Below are positions 23,877-33,569 of a stretch of 35,988 bases of DNA, piece by piece (position 1 is the first letter of the stretch; every line of letters starts with the position of its first letter). The notes under the pieces are model-generated. The model saw only the letters and a program-made list of their open reading frames with translations. It was not told the DNA's origin and did not search any database. The stretch comes from Methanobacterium sp. UBA176 (GTDB taxonomy: Archaea; Methanobacteriota; Methanobacteria; Methanobacteriales; Methanobacteriaceae): assembly GCA_002505765.1 (NCBI GenBank), contig DAVZ01000070.1:1-35988 (forward strand), read 5' to 3'. Both the position numbers and the translations under genes were made by a program.

Positions 23877-25028
23877 TTAGTTCGATAATATATGAACTGC
23901 AGCAGTTCCTCCAGTTCCACCAATGTTATGGGTCATGCCTGTTTGTGCACCTTCCACCTGACGTTTACCGGCTTCTCCTCTTAACTGCCATACTATTTCT
24001 GCTGCCTGAGCAATTCCTGTCGCTCCTAAAGGATGACCTCTTGATTTGAGACCCCCTGATGGATTAACAGGTATTTTTCCATCTAATTCGGTCATACCTT
24101 CTTCAATGGCAATTCCACCCTTTCCTTTTTGAACAAATCCAAGGTCTTCTATTGCAAGCAGTCCGTTAATAGAGAAACAGTCGTGAACTTCCACTGCATC
24201 TATATCCTTTGGTTTGAGGCCTGCCATTTTATATGCGCTTCTTGCAGCATTCACTGTGGCGTCAATTGTGGTCAAATCTTTTCTATCATGTAAAGCTATG
24301 GTTCCTGAAGCCTGTGTTGAAGCTTTAACGTAAATTGGAGCGTCAGTATATTTTCTTGCTTCTTCTGCAGGGCATAAAATTACTGCAGATGCACCATCAG
24401 AAACTGGAGAACAATCAAGAAGTCTCAGTGGATCTGCTACCATTGTTGAGTTTAAAACTGTATCTACTGTTATTTCCATTGGAAACTGGGCTAAAGGATT
24501 TTTAGCGCCGTTTTTATGATTTATTACTGAAACCATAGCCAGTTGTTCCCTTGTGGTTCCATATTCGTGCATGTGCCGTCTGGCCATCATTGCATATAGT
24601 GAAGGGAATGTTATCCCCTGCTGCGCTTCCCATTCCTGATCAGAAGCTGTAGCGATAGCTGGAGTTGGATCAACAACATCAGTCATCTTCTCAACTCCTG
24701 CTGAAATTACCACATCGTGAAATCCAGATGCAACAGCCATTATTCCGTTTCTAAGGGCTAATCCCCCTGATGCACATGCAGCTTCAACTCTTGCACATGG
24801 TATTGGTGTTAATCCTGCATGATCAGCTATCAATGAGGCAATGTGTTCCTGCTGAACAAAAAGACCTGCAGACATGTTTCCAACGTACATGGCATCTAAA
24901 TCTGCCCCTTCTATGTTAGCATCTTCAATGGCCTTCATTCCTGCAGTGGTTATTAAATCTCTGAATGATTCATCCCAGAGTTCCCCAAATTTTGTTTGAG
25001 AAACCCCGATAATTGCAACATCTCTCAA
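23877..25028 (-). CDS. Acetyl-CoA acetyltransferase (archaeal thiolase of the mevalonate pathway)
   Basis: A 383-residue thiolase. The nucleophilic cysteine is C85 in VEAACASGG; the late histidine and cysteine-loop motifs are EVHDCFSINGL and SGGLKSRGHPLGATG, and the tail is GGTGGTAAVHIL. It makes acetoacetyl-CoA for the HMG-CoA synthase encoded 56 bp upstream; archaeal versions form a substrate-channelling complex with that enzyme and a DUF35 scaffold. The start is TTG at 25028, with GGAGG placed six bases ahead; MRDVAIIGV is the conserved N-terminus. Confidence 0.93.
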   Translation of the reverse strand: MRDVAIIGVSQTKFGELWDESFRDLITTAGMKAIEDANIEGADLDAMYVGNMSAGLFVQQEHIASLIADHAGLTPIPCARVEAACASGGLALRNGIMAVASGFHDVVISAGVEKMTDVVDPTPAIATASDQEWEAQQGITFPSLYAMMARRHMHEYGTTREQLAMVSVINHKNGAKNPLAQFPMEITVDTVLNSTMVADPLRLLDCSPVSDGASAVILCPAEEARKYTDAPIYVKASTQASGTIALHDRKDLTTIDATVNAARSAYKMAGLKPKDIDAVEVHDCFSINGLLAIEDLGFVQKGKGGIAIEEGMTELDGKIPVNPSGGLKSRGHPLGATGIAQAAEIVWQLRGEAGKRQVEGAQTGMTHNIGGTGGTAAVHILSN

Positions 25029-25084
25029 ATAATTCCTCCATTAAAGTATCGGATGATTTTATAATCATTTATGCCATAAATGTT

Positions 25085-26125
25085 TTAGGCCATCCTTAAT
25101 TTTCCTTTGTATTTGGCATACATGGCGTAATCAACATAGCTCTTTTTAGCCACCAGTTCTGTAACTTTTGGAGCCTGATCCCTTCTTTCCTCTATATTAT
25201 CATTTACATTTATGCTGAACGCATCACTTCCAGCACCAGATCCATAGGATACAGCAAGTATTCTGTCTCCAGAATTTGCAATGTCCAGTATAGCAGCCAG
25301 TCCAAGGGGGGTTGCTCCGGAATAGGTATTTCCAATAACTGGAGCTAAAAGTCCTGTTTTTGTTTGTTCACTGTTAAATCCGAGTTTTTTTGCAGCTTTA
25401 AGGTAGAATTTACCATTGGGCTGATGGAAGACGGCATGATCATAATCTGATGCTACAGTTCCCATTTTTTCAAACATGCCCTTTGCTGCAGATAATATGT
25501 GTTTAAAGTAAGCTGGTTCCCCTGTAAATCTTCCACCATGTTTTGGATACGGCCTTCCTTCTCTTCTGTAGAAATCTGGTGTATCTGTTGTAAAACTGTA
25601 GGTTGCTTCAATGTCTGCAACTGTATCCTCCTTTCCAATGATGTACGCTGCCCCTCCAGCTGATGCTGTATATTCTAAAGCATCTCCTGGAGCTCCCTGT
25701 GCAGTATCAGCACCAACTGCTAGACCATATTCAGCAATTCCAGAATCCACAAGTCCCATACATACTTGCATTCCTGCAGTACCAGCTTTACATGCAAACT
25801 CTAAATCTGCAGATGTCATATGCGGAGCTGTTCCAAGAGCTTCTGCAACAATAGTTGCTGTGGGTTTAACAGCGTAAGGGTGTGATTCTGATCCTACATA
25901 CACAGCACCGATCTTCCGCGGATTAATATTTGCTCTTTTAAGGGCGTATCTTGCAGCTTCCACTGATATAGTGGCCGTATCTTCATCAGGTGCTGGAACA
26001 GACTTTTCCTGTACTACAAGACCCCTTGAAATAGCATTTGGGTCATCCCCCCATACTTTAGCTATTTCCTCTACTTTAATTCTATATGAAGGTATATAAG
26101 CTCCATATCCTACTATCCCTGCCAT
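25085..26125 (-). CDS. Hydroxymethylglutaryl-CoA synthase
   Basis: A 346-residue archaeal HMG-CoA synthase. The catalytic glutamate lies in VYVGSESHPYAVKP (E80), the acyl-carrying cysteine is C112 in LEFACKAGTAGMQ, and the histidine lies in AVFHQPNGKF. The family end DAFSINVND is present. It condenses acetyl-CoA with acetoacetyl-CoA in the mevalonate route to the isoprenoid lipids of the archaeal membrane. It is the first gene of the pair with the thiolase. The ATG at 26125 is the conserved MAGIVGYGAY start. Confidence 0.95.
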   Translation of the reverse strand: MAGIVGYGAYIPSYRIKVEEIAKVWGDDPNAISRGLVVQEKSVPAPDEDTATISVEAARYALKRANINPRKIGAVYVGSESHPYAVKPTATIVAEALGTAPHMTSADLEFACKAGTAGMQVCMGLVDSGIAEYGLAVGADTAQGAPGDALEYTASAGGAAYIIGKEDTVADIEATYSFTTDTPDFYRREGRPYPKHGGRFTGEPAYFKHILSAAKGMFEKMGTVASDYDHAVFHQPNGKFYLKAAKKLGFNSEQTKTGLLAPVIGNTYSGATPLGLAAILDIANSGDRILAVSYGSGAGSDAFSINVNDNIEERRDQAPKVTELVAKKSYVDYAMYAKYKGKLRMA

Positions 26126-26469
26126 TTAATATCACGACCCAGATTATCTATTTTTTAATCTAATTTTCACTTTAATATTTAATCATGTTAAAAATTCAAA
26201 TAAAATATAAAATTAACTCATTATTTTTGTAATTTATGCGTGTTTTGTTAAATCTACCACCTAATTAACTTACATCTTAAATTAATTATGGTAACTTAAT
26301 CTAAAACACCAGAGCGAATTTTTAGTATGACAAATCAATTATATCATATTGCTTTATACAAACTTATAAAGTTTACTGTAAATAGAAGCAGTTAGTCAAA
26401 ACCCTCTAATTTAAGAAAAAATGTAGTAGATAGGTTATTTTAATTATAAACCTTATTTTATTATCTTAA
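26126..26469. other. Intergenic upstream of HMG-CoA synthase
   Basis: AT-rich, no gene. It must hold the promoter of the HMG-CoA synthase/thiolase unit (minus strand) and the 3' end of the Lsm-like transcript. No distinct operator is recognised. Confidence 0.45.
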
Positions 26470-26700
26470 TTAATTTAAAAGACGTATATATAATAATCTG
26501 GTACCCTTAATAAATTCTATACCTTCAGATGTTTCAATTGCTACATTAAGATAATTATCTATTGCTAAAATCTTACCTTCTTTGGTATCGTCATTTTTTT
26601 GCATTATTTGAACATCTTTATTTTTAAATTGTTTAAGCTGTCTATGAAGCGGATTTTCAGTTTTTTTTTCTGATTTAGATGCTATAATTTTGCCCCTCAT
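26470..26700 (-). CDS. Lsm/Sm-like RNA-binding protein
   Basis: A 76-residue protein. The body matches the Sm fold: ENPLHRQLKQFKNKDVQI, then the Sm1 motif with G and the D-x-x-L-N element in KEGKILAIDNYLNVAIE, then Sm2 in the form FIKGTRLLYIRLL. An unusual basic N-terminal tail (MRGKIIASKSEKK) precedes the fold. Archaeal Sm proteins form six- or seven-membered rings that bind U-rich RNA. The canonical archaeal Lsm is usually linked to rpl37e; here there is no such neighbour, so this may be a second, divergent paralogue. Confidence 0.8.
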   Translation of the reverse strand: MRGKIIASKSEKKTENPLHRQLKQFKNKDVQIMQKNDDTKEGKILAIDNYLNVAIETSEGIEFIKGTRLLYIRLLN

Positions 26701-26847
26701 TTTATCATCATTCCCTAATGCTTTGAAGTTTTACAAGCTTAATATGTGTTTCAATATTATTAATTTGGCTTTAACTCGATAGAATTATGTAATAGTATTT
26801 AGCTTCAACTACTTAAATTAAAACTCTTTAATACTGTAATAGAAAAA

Positions 26848-27516
26848 TTACATGTAGCTACTTTGCCAGTTGTAACGTTCTTCTTTCCATGGATCACCAT
26901 GATTATGATATCCATTAGATTCCCAGAACCCTTTTTTATCTTCTGCCATAAATTCAACCCCTGTAACCCACTTGGCACTCTTCCAGAAGTATAATTTTGG
27001 AACTACCAGTCTTAGAGGAGCACCATGTTTTGAATTTATAGGTTTCATGTTATGATGGGTGGCAAATAAAACATCGGGCTCAAAAAAATCTTCCATTGAG
27101 AGATTTGTGGTAAATTTAGGTGCAGCATGTATCATAACGTATTTAGCTTCAGGAAGGATATTTACAATTTCCCTGACTGTTGATGAGCTTATTCCTTCCC
27201 ACAGGTTATTCAGCTTTGACCATGATGTAACGCAGTGGATATCAGAAAAAACCTTAACTTTGGGAAGAGACATAAATTCATTGAAGTTTAACTCCCTTTC
27301 CTCTTCAACCAGTCCAAATATTTTAAACATCCATTTAGATTTATCAATATCTTGCACAGAACCAGCGTGAAGTACAGGCCATCCTTTAACCTCATGCTGG
27401 CCAGGAGGTATCCTATTTTTCCTTTTAGTATCTTCACTTATGATTATATTCCTATCATTCAACACTTCATTTATTTCTTCTTCACTGAAACTGTAATCTT
27501 TTTTTATTTGTTTCAT
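26848..27516 (-). CDS. Sulfite-oxidase-like molybdopterin oxidoreductase
   Basis: A 222-residue protein with the molybdopterin domain of the sulfite oxidase superfamily. The molybdenum-ligating cysteine is C95 in DIHCVTSWS. Other family segments are WKVLHAG-type GWPVLHAG, KHGAPLRLVVPKLYFWKSAKWV and GFWESNGYHNHGDPW. There is no signal peptide and no C-terminal dimerisation domain, so it is a short cytoplasmic version. Its substrate is unknown. It overlaps the DUF255 gene by one base (TAATG) with a GGAGGGG ribosome-binding site, so the two are cotranslated. Confidence 0.9.
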   Translation of the reverse strand: MKQIKKDYSFSEEEINEVLNDRNIIISEDTKRKNRIPPGQHEVKGWPVLHAGSVQDIDKSKWMFKIFGLVEEERELNFNEFMSLPKVKVFSDIHCVTSWSKLNNLWEGISSSTVREIVNILPEAKYVMIHAAPKFTTNLSMEDFFEPDVLFATHHNMKPINSKHGAPLRLVVPKLYFWKSAKWVTGVEFMAEDKKGFWESNGYHNHGDPWKEERYNWQSSYM

Positions 27517-29654
27517 TAATCCCCTCCAATAATCTTTTCATAATTAGCCCCCCTATCCAGTAATTTTAAAAAAGTTACTAAATCATTTGTTGGGGCTTTA
27601 CATGCGTTTTCAAAGCAGACATAAGCAGTTGCCATGTTATTTTCACAGTTCTTAAATTTAAGAGAAGGAATAATGTCTATAAGTTCTGATACATTGCCTT
27701 CATGTCTTAATACAACAGTTTTATTGGGAATATAATCACTTCTAACTGCATCAATCATTTCTCTTGTATCTTCTTTTTTTGGATTTCCAGCAATCACTAT
27801 TTCATAGGAAGGCCCTACTTTAAAATCAAATGCAACCATAAACTGTGTAAAACCAGTTGGGGACCTTAAAATTCCTTCAGAAAATGCTTTTTCTAACTGT
27901 AATGCCCTTTGTTTAATTTCTCCATTCTCAGTTATTTGAGAGAGTTTGAGTAAATTTAGCATCTGTATTGAATTTCCAGATGGAATAGCCGAGTCGTATA
28001 TTTCTTTTTTTCTGATAAGGATTTCCTCACCATCATCTGGTGTGAAATAAAAACCTCCATTTTCATTATCCCAGAAATGCTCCAGTAATATTTCATTTAA
28101 GGATAAAGCTACCTTAAGGTATTCTGGTTCAAAGGATGCTTCGTAAAGCTCTAAAAGTCCATATATGATAAATGCATAGTCGTCTAAATTTCCCTCAATT
28201 AAGGCTTCCCCTTCCCTGAAGCGATGCAGAAGTCTATTATCTCTACGCATTATATTTAATATAAAATCTAAAGCATTTCTGGCAGCTTTTAAATATTTAT
28301 CACTGCCAAACACTTGAGATCCCTTTGCTAAAGTAGCAATCATCAAGCCATTCCAGTCGGTTAATATTTTATCATCTTTATGTGGCATAGTCCTATTTTC
28401 ACGAGCTTTAAAGAGTTTTTTTCTGATCTTCTTTATTCTATCTTCGACTTCATCGATCGAAATGTTGAATATCTCTCCTATATCCTCTGTTGAATTTTCA
28501 AAGTGAATTATATTGGCTCCAGTCTTTTCCCCTGAAGATTCCTCGCTGAAATTACCTTCTTCAGTTATTCCAAATACTTTTGAGGCAAATTTGGCATCTT
28601 CATCACCTAATACTTCATAAATTTCATCTAAATTCCATACATAGAACTTTCCTTCAACTCCTTCACTATCAGCATCCTCTGCAGAATAAAAAGCCCCTTC
28701 TTCTGATTTCATATCTCTTAAAACATATTCAAAGATTTCCAAGGCTGTTTTTTTGTATTTATCTTTCTTTGTAGCCTGATATGCTTCAATATAAACATTG
28801 GAAATAAGCGCCTGATCATATAGCATCTTTTCAAAGTGTGGGACCAGCCAATTGCTGTCAACTGAATAACGGTGGAAACCAAAGCCCACTTGGTCATAAA
28901 TCCCCCCATTATTCATTGAATCAAGAGTTTCCTCAACGATTTCTAAAGCTCTACTGTTTCCAGTACGTTTCCAGTATCTAAGTAAAAATAAAAGATTATG
29001 GGCAGTTGGGAATTTGGGAGCTCCACCAAATCCGCCATAAACTTCATCAAAACTATCAGAAAGAATTTTGTAAGTTTTATCCACAATTTCTGGACTGATT
29101 TCCACAGAAGATGAAGTTTCTGATACTTTCTGAAGTGTATCGATGATTTTCTCTGCTGAATCATTAATTTCTTCAGGTTTTGAATTCCACAGTTCTTTAA
29201 CATTCAATGTCAGTTCTTTAACTCCAATTCTTCCATATTGGCCCTTTTTAGGAAAATAAGTACCTGCAAAAAAGGGTTTTTTATCTGGAGTCATTATAAT
29301 CGTTAAAGGCCATCCTCCAGCCCCTGTCATAATCTGGCAGACTGTCATGTAAATATTGTCCAGATCAGGCCTTTCTTCCCGATCAACTTTAATAGAAACA
29401 AATGTATCGTTCATTAACCTGCCGATCTGTTGATCTTCAAAGGATTCATGAGCCATAACGTGACACCAGTGGCACGTTGAATATCCAATTGATAAAAAAA
29501 TAGGTTTGTTCTCTTCTTTTGCTTTTCTAAAAGCTTCATCGCCCCAGGGGTACCAGTCAACAGGATTAAAAGCATGCTGGATTAAATAAGGACTTTTTTC
29601 ATTAATTAGATGATTAAATTTTTTATTTTTTATTTCAAAACCTTTAGAGTTTAT
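27516..29654 (-). CDS. DUF255 / YyaL-type protein with thioredoxin-like and glycosidase-like domains
   Basis: About 712 residues if started at ATA 29654, which lies seven bases after GGAGGG. The first ATG (29456) would give only 646 residues and would cut off the conserved part that reads LINEKSPYLIQHAFNPVDWY, then PWGDEAF, KPIFLSIGYSTCHWCHVM, including the CHWCH thioredoxin-like motif. There is no stop in between and no ATG, GTG or TTG start at a better site. The remainder (GGWPLTIIMTPD, GGIYDQVGFGFHRYSVD, YDQALI, DADSEGVEGKFYVW) is the (alpha/alpha)6-barrel domain of the family. The role of these proteins is unclear. It overlaps the next gene by one base. Confidence 0.88.
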   Translation of the reverse strand: MNSKGFEIKNKKFNHLINEKSPYLIQHAFNPVDWYPWGDEAFRKAKEENKPIFLSIGYSTCHWCHVMAHESFEDQQIGRLMNDTFVSIKVDREERPDLDNIYMTVCQIMTGAGGWPLTIIMTPDKKPFFAGTYFPKKGQYGRIGVKELTLNVKELWNSKPEEINDSAEKIIDTLQKVSETSSSVEISPEIVDKTYKILSDSFDEVYGGFGGAPKFPTAHNLLFLLRYWKRTGNSRALEIVEETLDSMNNGGIYDQVGFGFHRYSVDSNWLVPHFEKMLYDQALISNVYIEAYQATKKDKYKKTALEIFEYVLRDMKSEEGAFYSAEDADSEGVEGKFYVWNLDEIYEVLGDEDAKFASKVFGITEEGNFSEESSGEKTGANIIHFENSTEDIGEIFNISIDEVEDRIKKIRKKLFKARENRTMPHKDDKILTDWNGLMIATLAKGSQVFGSDKYLKAARNALDFILNIMRRDNRLLHRFREGEALIEGNLDDYAFIIYGLLELYEASFEPEYLKVALSLNEILLEHFWDNENGGFYFTPDDGEEILIRKKEIYDSAIPSGNSIQMLNLLKLSQITENGEIKQRALQLEKAFSEGILRSPTGFTQFMVAFDFKVGPSYEIVIAGNPKKEDTREMIDAVRSDYIPNKTVVLRHEGNVSELIDIIPSLKFKNCENNMATAYVCFENACKAPTNDLVTFLKLLDRGANYEKIIGGD

Positions 29655-29661
29655 TATTACA

Positions 29662-29667
29662 CCCTCC
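29662..29667 (-). promoter_or_regulatory. Ribosome-binding site pointing to an ATA start
   Basis: GGAGGG on the minus strand, seven bases before the ATA at 29654. It sits at the right place for the N-terminus expected from the protein family, about 200 bases upstream of the first ATG. Confidence 0.6.
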
Positions 29668-29983
29668 CAAAAATTGAATCCTGTTAAAATGAAGTTTGAG
29701 TTTCAGCTCTTTAATTAAACATAATTAGAAGTGTCCTGATTATACAATTAATTAAATCTATTTTTATCATTAAAATCATATAATTTTTTTTATTAATAAT
29801 CAATCAAAAACACATTAATATGTCATTAACCTAAACTTAAATGGAAAATTCAGAATAATTCTTTAATCAATGATTTAGATATATAAAATTAAATTTAGTT
29901 AATATTTTGCAAAATTATGTACAATTTAGAATCAAATTTACATAACAGAATAATATAATAATCTAAATGATTTTGGTGAAAAT
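29668..29983. other. AT-rich divergent intergenic region
   Basis: Promoters for the DUF255 unit (minus) and for connectase (plus) must lie here. TTTAGATATATAAAA at 29874-29888 is a reasonable TATA-like box about 100 bp before the connectase ATG. Nothing else recognised. Confidence 0.4.
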
Positions 29984-30919
29984 ATGAGCCTTATAATAGC
30001 ATACATTGGAAGTAATGGATGTATAATTGCTGGTGATAAGAGAAGAATTGGTTTTCTTGGAGATAAAGATAAAAGAGAACAATTAGAAAAAGATCTATAC
30101 TCTGGAACCATTAAAACAGATGAAGAACTGCTTAAAAAAGCACGTATGCTCCAAATATCGCTTAAAATCAATGATGATGCAAAAAAAGTTAGAAATGTTG
30201 ATATTAACGTAGTTGTAGGTGAAGTGACCTCTAAAACACCCTTTGAAGCAAGAAGAAAGAGAATTTATGCAACTACCAATGGATATGCCATACTAGAACT
30301 ATTGGGTTCAAATATTCACAAAATTCAGGAAGGTAGCAGCAGTATAATTGTCTTTGGGAATGAAATAACCAAAAAAATAGCTAATGAATCATTAAAGAAA
30401 CACTGGAAATCTAAAATAAAGTTTAATCAAATAGAAAATATTTTTAAAAAGGTTATGGACGAAGTATCATCAAAAACTCCTTCAGTAAGCAAGAAATATG
30501 ATATACTCATAAAAAATCCACAATTAGAAAAAAAAGAAGCTCTAAAGGTTTTAAGAGATTCAATTGTTGCAGATGTTAAAAGACTTCAGGAATGGAGAGA
30601 AAAATTAAAAAAAGAGCAGGTAAAAGTATCCAGAACCATTGAACTTGCTTCCAAAATAATCAATGAAGGGGAGATTGGAAAAATTGACAGTATAGACGGT
30701 AATAAACTTAAAATAATGCTAAATAAGGACATCCAGGCATTCGATGTGGAATGGAACATGGTGGCAGGACCTGGAAATTTGATTGATATGAACGTAGATG
30801 ATTCATCAGATGTGAAAACTGGAGACATTGCAGTTATCGAAAATGAATTTTTATGCATAAAGCGGACCAGATCTGCTTTAATGTGTGAAGTAATTTTATG
30901 CAGAGCTGACAATGATTGA
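29984..30919 (+). CDS. Connectase (DUF2121 family), proteasome-related protein ligase
   Basis: A 311-residue protein of the methanogen DUF2121 family. The N-terminus MSLIIAYIGSNGCIIAGDKR has the proteasome beta-subunit-like pattern; after removal of Met1 the serine becomes the N-terminal nucleophile. The conserved ARRKRIYATTNGYAILELLG region follows, then a long helical segment and a C-terminal beta domain (KIDSIDGNKLKIMLNKDIQA, then TGDIAVIENEFLCIKRTRS). Connectase was shown in a related methanogen to join peptides at a KDPGA motif that occurs in the methyltransferase subunit MtrA. GGTG precedes the ATG. The MBL-fold gene follows after 15 bp. Confidence 0.85.
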   Translation: MSLIIAYIGSNGCIIAGDKRRIGFLGDKDKREQLEKDLYSGTIKTDEELLKKARMLQISLKINDDAKKVRNVDINVVVGEVTSKTPFEARRKRIYATTNGYAILELLGSNIHKIQEGSSSIIVFGNEITKKIANESLKKHWKSKIKFNQIENIFKKVMDEVSSKTPSVSKKYDILIKNPQLEKKEALKVLRDSIVADVKRLQEWREKLKKEQVKVSRTIELASKIINEGEIGKIDSIDGNKLKIMLNKDIQAFDVEWNMVAGPGNLIDMNVDDSSDVKTGDIAVIENEFLCIKRTRSALMCEVILCRADND

Positions 30920-30934
30920 TAAGAGGGTGAATAG

Positions 30935-31739
<805 letters not shown>

Positions 31740-31907
31740 CATTCATCAATTATGCACTTATTTATTATAAATTTTTTTTAAAATCTTAATGTATACAGAT
31801 TATATTCCAATAATAATCCTTTAAAAAATTTAATTATCAGATATTATAAATATTTATATTAAAGATTTTATAATTAATAATATTTATATTAAACATGTTA
31901 TAATAAT
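31740..31907. other. AT-rich intergenic, probable promoter of the histidine kinase
   Basis: The 168 bp before the histidine kinase include repeated ATTTATATTAA strings near 31850 and 31882 that resemble archaeal TATA boxes. No further features. Confidence 0.4.
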
Positions 31908-33569
31908 ATGTTAATAAGAAAAATATCACAATCAAAAACTTTAATCCATGAAAAATATGATATGAAGGGGAAAAAATTGAATAAATCAATTATAAATGGC
32001 AGGGAATGGTCAAAAATTATTGAAAAATTTCCAGATGCTATAATAGTCATTGATTTAGAGGGTAATATAATTGAATGTAATCAGGCAGCACTCAATATTT
32101 CAGTATTTAATTCAAAAGAAGAATTAATTGGTTTTAATGGTCTTAATGCTATACATCCAGAGGATCAAAAAAGGATGAAAAGAGATATTAAGAATTTACT
32201 TTTAGTTGGAGTAATAAAAGATAAAGAATATAGGATATTAAACAAAGAAGGCAGAATCCTTCCAGTTGAAATTTCTGCAAGTGTTATTTTTGATGATTTT
32301 GACAATCCAAATGCTTTTATATGTATTTTAAAGGATATTACCGAACGTAAAAATGCTGAACAGAAATTAAAAGAACGTTCAAAGAATTTAAAAATCCTCA
32401 ACAAAATTATTATAACTACAAACCGTTCCGGTAGCGTTAAATCCTTGTTAAAAGATGTTTTAGAGCAGACATTAAACCTATTACCCTTTGATGGGGGAGA
32501 AATATACCTCATAGATAAAGAAATGGGAATTGCAAAAGTTTTTCATTCAAAAGGAACTTTAAAATCATTTAAAACTCTAAAAATTAATGAACAACCCCAC
32601 AGATTAATTTATATCAATGGAAAATCTGCATTTAGAAGCGATCTCGATAAATATTCCCTGGATATAAATATTGGATCAGATTTACAGTCTATTGCCATAG
32701 TTCCCATATTTTCTGAGGGTGAAATTATAGGATCTCTAACACTTGTAAGTAAAAAAAAGCATTACTTTACTGAAGGAGAAAAGGAACTAATTAAATCAAT
32801 AGGAAATAAAATAGGAAATGTAATCGGTAAATTGATAGCTGAAGAAGAAATGGAAAAGCTTATTGAAGAATTAAAACGTTCAAATGAGGAATTAGAACAA
32901 TTTGCATATATTACCAGTCATGACTTGCAGGAACCGCTGCGTACCATCGCCAGTTTCACACAATTGCTTGAAAGGCGTTATAAAGGTCGGTTCGATAGTG
33001 ATGCTGATGAATTTATTGATTATATTGTTGATGCAAGCGTTCGCATGAAGCAGATGATTCAGGGATTACTTGAATACTCACGTATTGGTAAAGGTGGACT
33101 GGAGTTTAAACCAGTAAATCTAGACAAGGTACTCACCGAAGTTTTGTCCAATCTCAAAGCAGTAATAGAAAAAAACAATGCCGAAATTACCTGTGAAAAG
33201 CTACCTGAAGTTATAGGAGATTCAAAACTGCTTTTACACCTCTTCCAGAATCTTATTGGAAATGCAATTAAATTTAGAAAGCCTGATAGGCCTCCACAAA
33301 TTTATATTTCATTTTTTGATAATAAAAATGAATATAAAGACGTTTTTTGCATTGAAGATAACGGAATAGGAATAGACCCTCAGTTTTCTAATAGAATTTT
33401 TAAGGTTTTTAAACGCCTGCACACAATAGATCAGTATAATGGAACTGGTATTGGTTTAGCAACATGTAAAAGAATTGTGGAATATCACGGCGGTCATATC
33501 TGGGTAGAATCTGAATTAGATAAGGGTTCAAAATTTTATTTCACCCTGAATCATATAGCCCAATTCTGA
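31908..33569 (+). CDS. PAS-GAF sensor histidine kinase
   Basis: A 553-residue soluble kinase. Residues about 35-145 form a PAS domain (FPDAIIVIDLEGNIIECNQA, ending KDITERK). Residues about 165-310 form a GAF domain (ILNKIIITTNRS, LPFDGGEIYLIDK). The dimerisation domain has the phosphoacceptor H338 in ITSHDLQEPLRTIASF, then QGLLEYSRIG. The ATP-binding domain has N-box NLIGNAIKFR, DNGIGIDP, and GTGIGLATCKRIVEYHGG. It lacks membrane segments, so it should sense a cytoplasmic signal. A second candidate start is TTG 31977, which has GAAGGGG before it, whereas ATG 31908 has no clear ribosome-binding site. No response regulator is adjacent. Its stop abuts that of aroC. Confidence 0.92.
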   Translation: MLIRKISQSKTLIHEKYDMKGKKLNKSIINGREWSKIIEKFPDAIIVIDLEGNIIECNQAALNISVFNSKEELIGFNGLNAIHPEDQKRMKRDIKNLLLVGVIKDKEYRILNKEGRILPVEISASVIFDDFDNPNAFICILKDITERKNAEQKLKERSKNLKILNKIIITTNRSGSVKSLLKDVLEQTLNLLPFDGGEIYLIDKEMGIAKVFHSKGTLKSFKTLKINEQPHRLIYINGKSAFRSDLDKYSLDINIGSDLQSIAIVPIFSEGEIIGSLTLVSKKKHYFTEGEKELIKSIGNKIGNVIGKLIAEEEMEKLIEELKRSNEELEQFAYITSHDLQEPLRTIASFTQLLERRYKGRFDSDADEFIDYIVDASVRMKQMIQGLLEYSRIGKGGLEFKPVNLDKVLTEVLSNLKAVIEKNNAEITCEKLPEVIGDSKLLLHLFQNLIGNAIKFRKPDRPPQIYISFFDNKNEYKDVFCIEDNGIGIDPQFSNRIFKVFKRLHTIDQYNGTGIGLATCKRIVEYHGGHIWVESELDKGSKFYFTLNHIAQF

